DNA of 64,000 nucleotides from Centroberyx gerrardi (GCF_048128805.1 NC_136004.1:25258333-25322332), one strand, 5' to 3'; counted from the stretch's first letter, positions 12,412 through 24,985 are shown. Numbers and translations are program-made. The notes: generated from the sequence alone by a model not told the origin.

Positions 12412-15098
12412 CTACTTATTCATTCCCAGTTTTCTCTGAAAGGAGTTCCCGTCTCCCTTGGTGGCTTGCTGTCGGGGGAATGGGAGTTAATTGTTAGATT
12501 AAAAGGTAACTTTATGTTTACTTCACAAAGTCAAGCTCGTGAGAAGAAAGGCTACCGCATACCTGCTGGCTTAAAAGTCTTAAAGACAGATGCAAAGGGA
12601 CTAATGGAGCGAGCCTTAGACAAACAGGAAAACTAGTCCCCCACACTGCCTTAACTTGCAAGAATTACTTTATTCCAAAAAAAATCCAAAACGACGTTTC
12701 AGTGAGGAAGGTGCCTGAGGAAAAGTAATTGTGCAGGACTTGTTTTCCTACAAAGTCAAGCTTGAAAATGTATACCTTGTTGATGTCTTTGTGTTTTTCT
12801 CGGCTGACTATCTCCTCGATGATCTCTCCCTCACCTCTCACCAATCTGGGGAAAAAAGAAAAAAGAATTAAGGTTTCCTGCAGAAACTGCTAAACGGATA
12901 GTTCACCCCAAAATGAAAATTCAGTCATTATCTATTCACCCCCGATGTCAGTCGAAAGTAAGTTCTTAGGACCACCAAACACACTCTGTTGCCTTCTTCT
13001 GGAACATCCAAACCGTATCAACCAGAGTCTTCCACCAGATCGCTGTAGGATGCGTGACCAGAGCGTCGTCAGTGAGGCAAATACAGGCGATAATGAGGTA
13101 AATGATTCACTTTTGGACCCACAATGCAATCGCTTGGCTACGAATCTCTTGGATTATGCTGCACGAGCTGCTTGTAGAAATTTTAGGGTCATTTTATGCT
13201 TTTTGTGGAGCTTTAAACAGATGCCTCTGTTAACTTAAGTCTAAGCCTTCTTACACAGTTTGGGAGAAGTTTGGAACTAGAGGGGTTAAATCTAGGCATG
13301 CACCAACATATATACCGACAGATATCAGCTTTAATATCAGCATTGGTCCAATATTACTCTTACTGCCAGTGTCTGGCCGATTGTGGAATTGGCATTTTTG
13401 TGACCATTTTTGCTAGGGGTGTGTCACTTAATACAAGTGGCAAATTAGCAACATAATAAAACATAACGTGGTCTTTCGTTTAAAAACCACTTAATTATCT
13501 TAACAGAAGATACTCAAAGAAGCTCACAGCCAGGGAAGAACAGCAGGAGAACTTGACTCATCAGCTGATACTCTATATAATTAAATGGCATGGCAAATCA
13601 GGTGCACCTAGTGGGTCCTTAGAGGTCAGAGTTCATCTGTGTCCTTCCAATAGGTGGCTGCCAATATGCCTGACTTAAACTGTCCACTAGGGCACTATGG
13701 CAGACTAGTCGAGAAGGGGTTGACCTTTTTAACAATAGGAATGTCTGAAAAGCGTAACCTTTTTTCACCTGCATTTGTACTAAGATTCGTACAAACACAC
13801 ACACTGGTATCGTATCAGCCGGTATGAGCGGGAAAATACCAGATGATGGTATCAGCCTCCAAAAAACAAATCGGTGCATCCCTGCCTAACGTTAGAGCTC
13901 CACTACCAGCGTTGCGCCAATGTGTCGTTCTCCCTGCTTCACAGAGCGTGCAACGTTGTTTTGACTTTTGAATGGATACACAAGTAAACAATCAATCGTC
14001 AGAGAATTGAACTTCAACGTTTTTTTAGCTTGGACGCAGCCATCGGACGCAACGCAACACGGACGTAATGCGCGCAGTGGAGCATCTTTCAGTACTGGTA
14101 AATGAATCATTCTTTCGATGGCTGATGGCTGATGGCAATGCCTGATGCCCGATGGCTGTAGTGGAGCAGGGCCGTAACTCGCTTTGTGTCTGGTGGTCCT
14201 ACGAATATCAGTGGAGTTTTGACTGACATGGTGGATGATGACTGAATTTTCACTTTGGGGTGAACTTTTCCTTTAAGTTTGCTTGTTATGGATGATATAC
14301 ATGAAATTAAACAAAGACAGTCACGGACGTTTCAGCTGTCCCAGCTGTGCCAAACAAGAAATAAAAATAAAATAATAAGAAGAGTGTGGGCTATCTTTAT
14401 TTCAAGATTGTTAGCCGACCCACCAAAAATAAACATCAGAATCCTGTTTTTTGCGCGAGGACTCCATGTTTGTCTATGGATGATATACTTGGATGTACTG
14501 TATGTATGGATGCTGTGTAGCTCTGACATACCTGGTGCGTCCTGTTTCGGGGTCCACCACCCTGCGGATGACGCTCTGCCGGGCCTCGTACTCCTCTTTG
14601 GTGAGCGGCCTCTTAGTGGAGAGCCGGGCTTTCTGCTCGTCTGTCATGACTGCACAGGAAAGCAAACAAATGGCTACTTTGGCACTTCAATCACTGATCA
14701 ATAGTGGTTGTCAAGGAAATTCAGGTAAATGTGAAATCATAACAGACAGGCAGCCATCATGTCCTACCAGGTCCAAGCTCAGCGGTGCCTTCATCACTCT
14801 GCCACATCTCCAGGAAAGATGGAGGTTTTTCTACTGATGGACTGGGCAGCACGTTTCCAGCCTCCTGTCTCTTCTCCCGTTTCTTCAAGCTCTTCTCTTT
14901 CCTCTTCTCCTTCTTCCTCTGCTTCTTGAGCTTGGCCTTTTTCTTCTTTAGCTTCTTCTTCTTGGCTTTACTTTTTTTCCCCTTTGCCTTTTCATCACTT
15001 GAAGATGAAGATGATGAAGATGAGGAGGAAGAACTGGACGAGGAAGATGAGGAGCTCCTTTTTTGTTTCTTTTTTCTCGTTTTCACATCTGCTAGAAG

Positions 15099-15136
<38 letters not shown>

Positions 15137-15447
15137 TTTAGTTGGGTTGAGTTCTTCTCACTGTCATGGCTCCTCCAATCCCCCGCTACCACAGTAAACT
15201 GGTGAACACTCTTGACTAGCTACTGTCACATTTTGGCTAATTAACTGTAAACAAACCGACCTCGGCTCTTGCGCGAGGATTTCTTTGACGATCTGGCGCT
15301 CGCGCTCCTGCTAGACGAGGACGACGAGGACGACGACGAAGAAGAAGAGGAGGACCTTCTCCGTTTTTTCTTCCTGTCGTGTTTTTTGTCCCTCCCGTGT
15401 CTGCTGGACGCCTCCGTGTGTCTGTCCGGTGATCTACTGCGGTCCAT
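12412..15447 (-). CDS. arl6ip4: ADP-ribosylation factor-like 6 interacting protein 4 (SR-rich nuclear protein), complete
   Basis: A nuclear, serine/arginine-rich splicing-associated protein (also called SRp25). Five coding exons: 15261-15447, 14768-15091, 14532-14649, 12776-12845 and 12412-12468. They sum to 756 nt, giving 251 aa. Exon 1 starts [10 protein letters not shown] and carries a long Ser run. Exon 2 adds a second Ser run followed by Lys-rich [13 protein letters not shown] stretches. The conserved C-terminal block runs [20 protein letters not shown], then [10 protein letters not shown] across a junction into [20 protein letters not shown], and ends [18 protein letters not shown]. This agrees with the vertebrate family, although the human end is longer. 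The intron at 12846-14531 holds a nested transposon pair. A GAAA microsatellite sits just upstream of exon 2 at about 15098-15135. Confidence 0.92.
12894..14272. mobile_element. Non-autonomous TTAA-type DNA transposon (Kolobok-like) in the arl6ip4 intron
   Basis: About 1.38 kb bounded by inverted ends of roughly 30 bases. The left end reads GTTCACCCCAAAATGAAAAT; the right end, reversed, reads GTTCACCCCAAAGTGAAAAT. The right flank has TTAA (14273-14276), while the left flank has CTAA, so the presumed four-base duplication has one change. No transposase frame was seen. The assignment to a TTAA-specific superfamily is from the end and target pattern only. Confidence 0.6.
13294..13884. mobile_element. 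hAT-like MITE nested inside the TTAA element
   Basis: The left end TAGGCATGCACCAACAT and the reversed right end CAGGGATGCACCGATTT form imperfect inverted repeats about 590 bases apart, lying within the larger element. Sequence near both ends repeats CCGATATC-like words. The flanking eight-base duplications do not match well, so the boundaries are approximate. Confidence 0.4.
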
Positions 15448-17294
15448 GACTAGATAAAGAACAGGAAGTCAAGTCGCACTCACGTAAAACGTGGAGATTG
15501 CTGGAGATTCACAAGAAGTAATGGCGCTACATGTAAACCAACCGAAACCAACTCGTCCACCTTCCACTACGTTAGCTTGTAGTTCGGTAGCGTGAGCCTA
15601 GCCACAATAAGGAAACCTACTTCCGGTAGAATTTTGTTCGCAGCCTTCAAAATAAAAGTCCCGATGTTTTAACGAAATTGTATTTCTCTTGTTGGAAATA
15701 AATAAAACATGTTAATCTTGTTAAAATCAGTTTCACGAAACTTAGTTCGGTTACCTTGTATGTTCTTCTGCTTCTTCTTATTGGTTTTTGGCGACTTCCT
15801 TCCGCCCCGGAGCAGTTTCTAAAGCTTCCAGCATTAAATGATTCCCACAATCCACCGCTCCATGAGGGCAATCCTTCCCCTCTCTCTCCTTTATCATGTA
15901 TTCACACCACATAATAATGTCATAGGAACACAACAGTCTGTCAACAATACATCAATGATTATATAAAAGAGAAAAATAATGAAATAAAATACAAAATAAA
16001 AAAATAATGAAATAAAAAAAGAGAAAGGTAAATAATAGTAACTAAATAAATATATTTAAGGCATTATAAATAGCTAGTGTCTTAATGGCTTCCTGTTTTT
16101 TAACACCCTGTAGTTTCAAAATAATATTTTACTTTAATTTTAAATTTTTAAATTTTTTCATTTACATTTAAGAATGTAAAACTTACCATATAAAATGAAA
16201 AAATGTAAAGTTTTTCTGCATAAACGTTTTTCTTTTCATAGGCAAATAAAATGTTTTGTTTTTTTTAATCTAAATAAATCTTAGTGCCATATACCTTTTC
16301 AAACATGTTCCAAGTCCAACCAAAAAAGTTTAATACATATACATTCACAAAACGAATGTACAATACCATGAGGGCAATCCATCCGAGGGAATTTTCTTCC
16401 CTCAGAAACACCTATATCAGACAGATGCTGCACAAGTATAAACTAGTATATAATTTAACGCAGCCCTTTAAGTGATAAGCATACTGCAATACATAGCCTG
16501 AGCTACATCATTCCTCTGTAATGGAAAGCTAGTATTAAGTGTAATGCCTGATATGAACACAAGGTGATGGTAAACTTCCACTGCAAAAACAACAACAAAG
16601 TGATTTTATTTAACAGTTTTGTGTTAGTATGAGAGAGGAGAATTTCTAGTGACTTTGATCCAAGCATGGACATTGTGAGCATCTTAAAGTCATTGATGCA
16701 TTAGAGATCAAGAACAGGGGCCACAAAAAAAAAGAGGAAAAAAGTACAATTTCTTAAATTTACTTTGACCCAAGTATGGATATTGCGAACATCTTGCATT
16801 TGTAATTAAGGACAGGAGACAAATAATAATAATTTCCACAGTAATAGTGCCAAACAATTCTTTCAAGTCTAACACTGCAACTGAGCCCTTAGTCCCATGG
16901 ATTGACAACTGCTCTGCAGAACTTATTTTGTAACATCAAAAAGTAATAGGATTCAGCACAGAAAAGGACACAACTAGAATATAAAAACTAAAAATGTAAA
17001 ATCATTGAATCTGGCATGGGACCTCTGTTGCCCATCACCCCCCTCTCTTGTCTCTCTCTACTGTACTGTCTAACAGAAGCACAACTGCCATTTAAAGAGC
17101 ACCATTGCAACACCAAAAAGCCAGGGTCGAGCACAAAGTTAGCTTGCTAACCCATTAATCCTGCTTCATGAGAGTGAGACACAAGCCCCAGGTCTTAAAA
17201 TGAGACCATGGAGAAAAAACTGAAACTTCAAATAAGAGAACCGATTCTGGAAAACGTTTTGTACCATTTCTCATATGAAGTACTGCAACACTTT
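15448..17294. other. arl6ip4 upstream region and AT-rich spacer
   Basis: The first 200 bases include the presumed arl6ip4 promoter; no TATA motif stands out. The rest is AT-rich spacer. From about 16660 it holds two diverged copies of a unit of about 115 bases with CAAGTATGGA and GCATTTGTAATTAAGGACA words. The same sequence appears again at 24960-25280, so it belongs to the zinc-finger duplication unit. Confidence 0.5.
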
Positions 17295-18107
<813 letters not shown>

Positions 18108-19487
18108 ACTGTCTAGTATTGTTGTAAATTTATGAAGTCATGTACTATGTCATGTAGAACTAGTGTGGGGTGGGAGGGGAGGGAACTGGTCGCCACATGG
18201 GTGGGAGGGAGGGAGGACCTTTCTTGGTCCTAGTGGGGGAAAATATACTGATACTTTGTGTTTGTCATTGCAATGACTATTGCTTTATTTTTTTTAAATA
18301 AAAACAATTGATAACAAAAAAAAAAATACATTCCACAGTAACAGTTCTTGCTGAGCCAGTAGTTACAGCTTAAGTCAGTCAGCTTGTGTCAGAGAAAATG
18401 ACAACCAACACCAGATCTCAGCAGGACTGCGGCACTATCATAGTGTCAAATCCCAATTGTTTATTGCCACATTTCTAGATCCAAAAACAGCAAGGCTGGT
18501 CTACTTCATAAATTATTCTTGTCATGATGTAAAATTTCTAACATGGCAGTTACAACCAGCCCAGGGTCCTGTCTCACCAAGCAAGTTCAACACAGTATCT
18601 TTGTGATAGCTGGCTACACAAAACCTAACAATACTAAATACCCTGGTCTCACCAAATTGGCCATCAACCCACTCTGCCAACCCAGGACTTCCTAATCCAG
18701 CTATGAGCTATTCACATAAAGAGGCGGGGTTTGTAACAAGCAGCCAATCACATGCAACATGGACAGATCCAGAGCAGTGTATTTAAGATGAAACCATTTA
18801 CCCTCGTGGGGAATTAGGATGTTGCAGCAGCAAAAAGTAATAGGATTCAGCAAAGAAAAGGAAACAGAATAAAAGCACACAACTACAATATAAAAATCAG
18901 TAAAAAATGAAAAAAATAAAATAAAACTAAATGCAACAGAATATAAACAATTGAGGAGCTATGTAAAAATGCTGCTGACAATTTCAACATGTTAAATAGA
19001 CTTTAAAAATTGATAGTATGGGGAATAAATGGATTACTGACACTGATGTCCTTCTCTCAAGAAGAACAAACGATTAGAATGAATGAATATGAGCGATACA
19101 AAAAATTGTAAGAGCAAAGAGTAACACTGTAGCTGCTGCTAAGGCTAGAGAGGATTACTTGAGGAAAATTGCTGATACTGTAGATGCATCAGTAAATAGG
19201 TTTATTGCTGCCCCATCATTAAGGCACAGTGGATGAAAATATTGTATCATCACATTGAGGTTGTGAAAAGATTTCCTGTTCACTCATGTTCTCCCAGGGC
19301 TGCACTGATGGGAAAATGGGTGTAATTTATTGTATGTATCTCTTCTTTAGGAATCCAGGAGGCAGGCTTTTTATACTTTTGGATCCGACAGCCTGAACGT
19401 AACCTGCTCCGAGGCAGATTAGGTTTTGCAGCCTAAATTACCATGCGCATTACCGCTTCAGGAAAATCTCTAGAGCTGTGGCACTTG
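18108..19487. repeat. 3' flank of Z2: first copy of the duplicated unit
   Basis: From about 18326 to 19487 this is almost the same sequence as 25464-26599, apart from small indels such as 12 bases missing near 18485. The stretch at 18108-18325 is spacer with G-rich GGGAGGGAGGGAGG near 18206. The two copies show that Z2 and Z3 arose by a segmental duplication that included the 3' flank. Confidence 0.85.
19046..19225 (+). pseudogene. Myb/SANT-like domain relic, copy 1
   Basis: The frame starts MSFSQEEQTIRMNEYERYKK, hits a stop, and continues in the next frame as NTVAAAKAREDYLRKIADTV. This resembles the N-terminal Myb/SANT-like exon of many transposon-related fish proteins, with (R/K)EQ..I..EYE..K and a KIADxVxAS block. 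It is broken by a stop and a frameshift. It lies in the Z2 3' flank, opposite in strand to Z2. The same relic is at 26197 and 33476. Confidence 0.5.
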
Positions 19488-22400
19488 TTAAGCAGTGCTG
19501 CTCTGTTCAACTCCAGTATGAGCAGTTATGTGCGTCTCCAGGTTGGAGCTGCTGGTGAACCCTTCTCCACAGAAAATGCATCTGTATGGTTTTTCCCCTG
19601 TATGGGTCCTCATGTGTACTGTCAGGCTTGTATTTTGAGTAAAAGCTTTCCCACAAATGCTGCACTTATATGGCTTTTCGCCTGTGTGGATTCTGGTGTG
19701 CAATTTCAAATTTGAGCTGACAGCAAAACTTTTCCCGCACAAAAGACATTTATAAGGTTTCTCCCCTGTATGCACTCGGAGATGGTTTGTGACTGATGAG
19801 CTGGCTGCAAACTCCTTCCCACAGAAGAAACAGCTGTAGGGTTTCTCGCCTGTGTGAACTCTCATGTGCCGTTTCAAAAGCGCACCACTTCTGAAGCTTT
19901 TCCCACAGGTGTTGCAAGCATGCGGCTTCTCGCCTGTGTGGATTACAACATGCTGGTCGTGGTTCTTTCGCAAGGTGAATCTTTTCCTGCAAACTCTGCA
20001 TCTGAAAGGCTTTTCCCCTGTGTGGGTTTTCATGTGATTTTTCAACTCGTACTTCTGGGTGAAAGTTTTCCCACAAGTGTCACATCTGAAAGGCCTTTCA
20101 CCAGTGTGGTATCTCATGTGAACTTTTAACTTTGCCAAGCGAGGAAACTCTTTACTGCAAATGTCGCACTTGTGGGTTTTCTTGTTTGGTTTCGGCTCAG
20201 TACTCCTAGTTGATCCTGTGTTCCCAGAGCTGGTTGTTTTGTAACCTTGGCTCTCAGCTACGTGACAGTTGTGAGAGAGGAGCTGGCGGTCACTGTCTGG
20301 TTTTGATACTGCAGAGCCCTCTCTGTCAGATTCAGATTTTATCCATTTAAATGAGATGTTGGTGAGAGTCTCTTTCTCTGCTACACTCTGAGTTTGGTAA
20401 GGATCTGAATGCAGAGACTGATGTTCACTGTGGTCACTTCCATCACAAGTAGGAGTCAACTTAAAGATATCAGCTTCCTGCAGTAAAGGCTGCTCTCCCT
20501 CCTGACTGGTGCAGAGTTCCTCCTGTTCCTCTTTAATCTGTGGAGGCTCTGGGTCCTCTTGACCCAGACTGAAGTTCCTCTGCTGGTTACAGTGCTGCTG
20601 GTCAAGGAGAACCTCCTCCTTAATGACAAGTGGCTGTGGGGGGTCTGAAGGGGGGAGGACAAAGGAAGCACTCTTATATAGCACTCTTATATAGTGTTAG
20701 GAAAAAGGTACACATGATCAAATAAATGTAAACTAGAGGTCTTCACGGGTCTATCAGGGCCCTAGAATCCGAGACCCGACCCGGGACCTGTACGGGTTCG
20801 GGTCCACGTTTTATTATGGTCAGTCTGGTCCGGATCGGGTCCCATTCTATTCTAACTATTGTTTTAATCATCCATTTAACATGCAATTTAATTTCCTTGT
20901 CACTTATTGTAGGCTACGTAGCTGCTAGATTCCATTATGGAGTCTCACTATCATCTACTGGACAAACTGTAGAACGGCACAATTTGGCAAGTCTTTCTGT
21001 TATTTTGATCTCCTTTTATTAGGCTACCATATGTTGTATCCGACATGATAAACGTCTTTAGCAGTAGAACATTTTTAGTAGTAATTTTAATTACCGGGTT
21101 TGTCGGGTCCATAAAATAGACCCTAGACCCGAGTCTCTCTCCTCTCGGACATGCACCGGGTCGGGTCTGTAATATCTCCAGTGGTGTAATGTAACGAAGT
21201 AATAATACTTCGTTACAGTACTTAAGTATTTTTTGGGAGTATCTGTACTTTACTTGAGTATTTATATTTCTGTCAACTTTCACTTTTACTCCACTACATT
21301 TCCTAAATAAAATGTATACTTTTACTCCGATACATTTCCCCTAAGCATCTTCGTTACTCGTTACTACAAAATACAATCTGAAGAAATTTGGTAGCCTGCA
21401 AGCAAGCAGGTTTGGCGAATCAGTGCTCCTAGCTTGCAAGTTACGTTAATCACGATCCACACTCCATTCCAGTTGGTGGTGGTAATGCACCATAACGTTG
21501 TTTGCCAACCGCTATAAAACTCAAGAAGAAGAAGAAGTAGATTTCCACTCAAGCATGTCAGATGGACATGAACATGAGTAGAATCGACGATGACTGATGA
21601 TTTCATGATGGAAGCAAAAATAGCGACGGCACCTGCTACTCCGGCGACAAACGACGACGGTGGTGACGAAGACGAACACCCGTGGCCATATTTGCGAGAA
21701 ATGTTTTCTCATGTTGGAGTGAAAGATTCTTCGTACCGGATGAAGTGCCTCTTATGCTTACCCAAAGTCACAGAAATATTGGCATTTAAAAACTCCCCAT
21801 CCAACCTCAAGAAACACATTGAGGTAAATTAAGATTAATCCAGTGAAGCCGCAACGTTAATGTTATTTAGTTATCATAAGCCTGTTCAGATATCTGGCTA
21901 ACGTGATGGCTAACACGTGTTAGCTAACGTTGCTGATTAGGCTACATTCACAGATATAACGTTTACCACTGAATTTTGTCGGAATTAATTCAACGCAAAA
22001 CTCTTGAAGACATGTCCATAATCCTGAAACACACTTAACTGTTACTGGTATAACCTGCCTGCCGAATATTTCCTCAGGTAACGTTAACTTCTATTTTACA
22101 CCGGTGGAGGAAATATTTGTGGTAGTGGCAGGTTACAGAAGAGTGTTGAGGATTATGCACGTCTTCAAAAGCGCCATACGTTTTGTTAAACTCTCTTGAG
22201 TTTTGCTTTGAATTAATTCCGTCAAAATTCAGTGGTTATAGGCTATTGGGCTAACGTTATAACTTGTGACTCGAATGTAGGCTTACGTTATTAATCAAAG
22301 TTAATACATTTAAAAAAATGAAACGATGATTACATCAATGGCACAAACTAGGACTAGTTGATGCACATCATTAATTTACTTGCAGATTAGGTAAAGATAA

Positions 22401-24195
22401 TATGTTAAATAATGGTCACTGACTGTTAGTGTTGTTGAGTAGCTTTTAAATCCTGTAGCTAAAGTTGTTATGCTTAGAAAATGTTTTTCTCTCACTGTTT
22501 CAGAGAAAGCATGTACACCACCTTAAAAAATATGGAGAGCTGACATCAACAAAGAGAAAAAGGGCTCCTGAGACTCCCTCCACCACCAGGCAGACCACAT
22601 TAGTGAACACCAGGACTGTGTCTCAGAGGTCCTCACTATATTTCAGGAATGGACTACATCCAGCAGAACATGGAAGAACCCTCCCTGGAGCTAGGTGATG
22701 CCACCAGGTCCAGTTCATCTGATGAAGATGACTTCTTCTCTGCCCTGCAGTCGTCTCAAGCACAAGACAGCTCCAAACAACTAGACGGATACTTGGCCTG
22801 TTCAGCAGATCACATGGACTTGCTGAAATCCTTCCCAGTTGTGTGCAAGCTGTCTGTGAAGCTGAACACGCCTCTATCTGCCTCAGCGGCCTGTGAAAGA
22901 CTATTTAGCATCGCAGGACTTGTCTTCAGCCCAAGAAGAGCGAGACTGAATTCTCGCAATTTTGAAACCAACTTTTGAAGATGAACAGACAATTTTTCAG
23001 TTTCAACTAATGACTGGGTTGTTACTGTAGGGAAGGAAGGGAGGAAGGAAGGAGGGAGGGAGGGATGAATGAATGAATGGGAGGAAAGGAAAAACTGGGT
23101 TTTGTTCTTTAAATTCTTGAAGACCTCGTTTTTCTTCAAGTGTAATGTAGGCTCCATTTTTAAGGTGGTGTACATGTTCTCTGGTGCACAAATGTGTTTT
23201 GTAGAATCTGCTCATCTTAATGTTTCATATCTCACAGCACAGGATTTGCTGTGATCATGTTTGTCAGGTCCCATTGTTCTCCTCTGGCTGCCTTTGAGGT
23301 GATAACTCCAGCTGGGCTTGTGGATGTGGTTTGATGGGAGGCTTATATAAAGTTCATAATTCTCAAAATTCTGACCGCTTGCTTTTTTATTAAGAGCAAT
23401 TACTTGTACTTTTACTTTCAATACTTAAGTACATTTAATATCAGAAAATTACTTTTGATACTTAAGTAGGCTACAGTAAATATCAGATGCTTTAAGACTT
23501 TTACTCAAGTAATATTCTAATAGGTGACTTTAACTTCTACCAAAGTCATTTTCTGGTAAGATATCTGTACTTTTACTCAAGTGTGGCTTTCAGGTACTTC
23601 ATCCACCACTGAATATCTCGGTCAAAAACGGGGCGGTATATATATATATTTTAAATTATCGGGTCCAATCGGATCTCGGAACGAATATCCCGGGTCCATT
23701 AGGGTTCGGGTCCGTCATTTTGGACCCGTGAAGACCTCTAATATAAACCTGTATTTTAGCTATTAGGATTTCATTTCAGTTCAGGAGCCTGTAGTCAGCC
23801 CCGCCAATAAGAAGCAGTGTATTAACTCCAAAGAGTAAATTCCGGTTTAACTGCCACCGGCAGCTCACCAGCAAAGAACTGACAATTAGTCGATTTCTCT
23901 ATTGATTCAAATCAGGCTGCTTTGTAAAGGTGGAACAATTTTAGAATACTATATAATGGGTGACAGATACCTTTAATTGTCTCACTTAGAATAGTGTAAA
24001 AACAACAGTATGGTTTTACAAACCTGTTCTGTGTAGCTTTATCTCGGGCTTCAAAACGATATCCAGCAGCCTGCGCTGACGGCCGATCTCTTCCTCGTAC
24101 TCTACTATAGTTTTTTCAAACACTCCTAATATTTCCTCAGCAGCCGCAGTTAGTCGCTCGTTGACGAACGTCCTCAAACTCTGGACTGTAGACAT
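19488..24195 (-). CDS. Zinc-finger protein Z2: N-terminal helical exon plus eight C2H2 fingers, 442 aa
   Basis: Two coding exons: 24024-24195 (172 nt) and 19488-20644 (1157 nt), joined in phase 1. Exon 1 reads [20 protein letters not shown] and continues as a charged helix ([13 protein letters not shown]) likely to form a coiled coil. The exon 2 linker has two IKEE motifs of the SUMO-acceptor type and a Ser/Asp-rich region. Eight fingers with TGEKP linkers run from about residue 206 to 430. The DNA-contact residues at helix positions -1, 2, 3, 6 are RAKV, QYEN, LKNQ, SALR, ASSN, VSNL, QTSV and SSNT. Finger 3 has His instead of Leu at helix position 4. The 3.4 kb intron carries two nested transposons. 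It is likely a nuclear DNA-binding protein; no KRAB, SCAN or BTB domain is visible. The start at MSTVQ is chosen because it is shared by all intact copies. Confidence 0.85.
21590..22978 (+). pseudogene. hAT transposase remnant: BED finger and C-terminal dimerisation region only
   Basis: A first exon, 21590-21825, encodes an acidic start and a BED-type finger ([10 protein letters not shown], then CLLC, then LKKH). A GT donor at 21826 and an AG acceptor at 22502 join it to [14 protein letters not shown] and a Thr/Ser-rich stretch. After about 22630 the frame jumps to a C-terminal block with [20 protein letters not shown], the hAT dimerisation region. The RNase H-like catalytic core that should lie between is absent, so this copy cannot encode a working transposase. 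Whether the two pieces are expressed as a host-type BED protein is unknown. Confidence 0.75.
21960..22252. repeat. Imperfect palindrome within the hAT intron
   Basis: CCACTGAATTTTGTCGGAAT at the left is mirrored at the right, which reads CCACTGAATTTTGACGGAAT on the other strand. The similarity extends inward over about 110 bases per arm (CATAATCCT, AACCTGCC and AATATTTCCTC in the same order). It is either a fold-back MITE nested in the hAT or a duplicated inverted segment. Confidence 0.6.
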
Positions 24196-24300
24196 TTTCA
24201 CTGAATTAGACATGAGACACTGTACAAGCAACGCAGCTAAAGCTAAACCAACTATTTCAGCTAAGCTAACTAGCTTTCGCACAAGAAGACCAAGGAGGTT

Positions 24301-24340
24301 ACTTCCGCCGGACTCTATACAATGTTACACTATTTTACAC
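24301..24340 (-). promoter_or_regulatory. Conserved upstream block of Z2 (class I promoter)
   Basis: About 105-145 bases upstream of the Z2 start codon. On the gene strand it reads AACATTGTATAGAGTCCGGC and continues into GGAAGT. The block is shared with Z3, Z4 and Z6, where the first part is TATATAG. GCGGAAGT fits an ETS-factor site. Conservation across copies is the main evidence. Confidence 0.5.
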
Positions 24341-24524
24341 GGAACTTTAAGCGCATCAGTTATTTTATTCTTTAAAGCTATCAGAGCTATACCAACTTCA
24401 ATAACATCAGGTACGATCTTATATTGGATAGTAGAGATTGCAAAAACGTATTAGACATTATATTTAGACACAAACAGGTCGAAACCAATGAGGTTTTATA
24501 TTAACGGTCGAAACTGGGTGCATT

Positions 24525-24985
24525 CGGTTCCGCAGCAAATGTCTTCCCTTGAACCGTTCTTCTTCTCGAGTTTTATGGCGGATCGCAAACCAACTTATTT
24601 AGGTGCACACCGCCACCTACTGCACCGGAGTGTATAATATCATGATAACATAGAGCTTACATGTTACATTATAATTTAAATTATATTTAGTAAACCTATG
24701 TCCTGAAGAAAACTAACGCCCTACTGAGTTCCCACTGCTTATCGCCTATCCTTGAAGATTTCACTCCCTTCGAATCTCACCTAGCTTACCACAAAGTCTT
24801 TTCCTTTCCATATCAAATTTACTATGTGCTCTGCATTTTCTTTACTATTACATTCCTCACATTTATCTGAAGCACTCTTGTCCATAATAAACAAAGTGGA
24901 CTTCAGTCCCTTTTGTCCAAATCTAAAACGGGGAAAAAAAAAAAACCTCCTCTCTCCTGCCTTGGATCCTAGTATGGACACTGTA
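24525..24985 (-). mobile_element. LINE 3' end fragment
   Basis: On the minus strand, the frame to 24781 contains LFIMDKSASDKCEECNSKEN followed by AEHIV, the Cys/His segment typical of the C-terminus of LINE ORF2 proteins. Downstream is a 3' tail ending in a GCGGATCC-like block, CCATAAAACTC and GAAGAAG. It is 5'-truncated and diverged. A related, longer piece lies at 32340-33125. Confidence 0.55.

Larger units (their letters stand above)
21171..23619 (+). mobile_element. Inner hAT transposon with BED and dimerisation segments, target duplication intact
   Basis: The element is 21179-23611 (2433 bp), with ends CAGTGGTGTAATG and, reversed, CAGTGGTGGATGAAG. It is flanked by identical eight-base copies AATATCTC at 21171-21178 and 23612-23619, the hAT hallmark. 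It lies inside the outer element. The internal sequence next to both ends repeats ACTTTTACTC and ACTTAAGTA words. The exact duplication suggests a fairly young insertion. Confidence 0.9.
20726..23748. mobile_element. Outer hAT-like element in the Z2 intron, with target duplication
   Basis: The element is 20734-23740, with inverted ends TAGAGGTCTTCACGGGTC at both sides. It is flanked by ATGTAAAC (20726-20733) and ATATAAAC (23741-23748), an eight-base duplication with one mismatch. Without the inner hAT insertion it is about 570 bases. It has no transposase frame and is rich in GGGTC words. Paralogous introns of Z3 and Z5 show the uninterrupted site near 27850 and 43170. Confidence 0.8.

Noticed and set aside
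15269-15457. Acidic Asp/Glu-rich plus-strand frames at 14785-15141 and 15269-15457
   Set aside because: They are the reverse of the Ser/Lys/Arg-rich arl6ip4 exons, which have correct splice sites and conserved ends on the minus strand.
16284-16475. Short frame in the spacer before Z1
   Set aside because: 63 codons in AT-rich sequence, no domain, no splice context, no second copy with a conserved frame.
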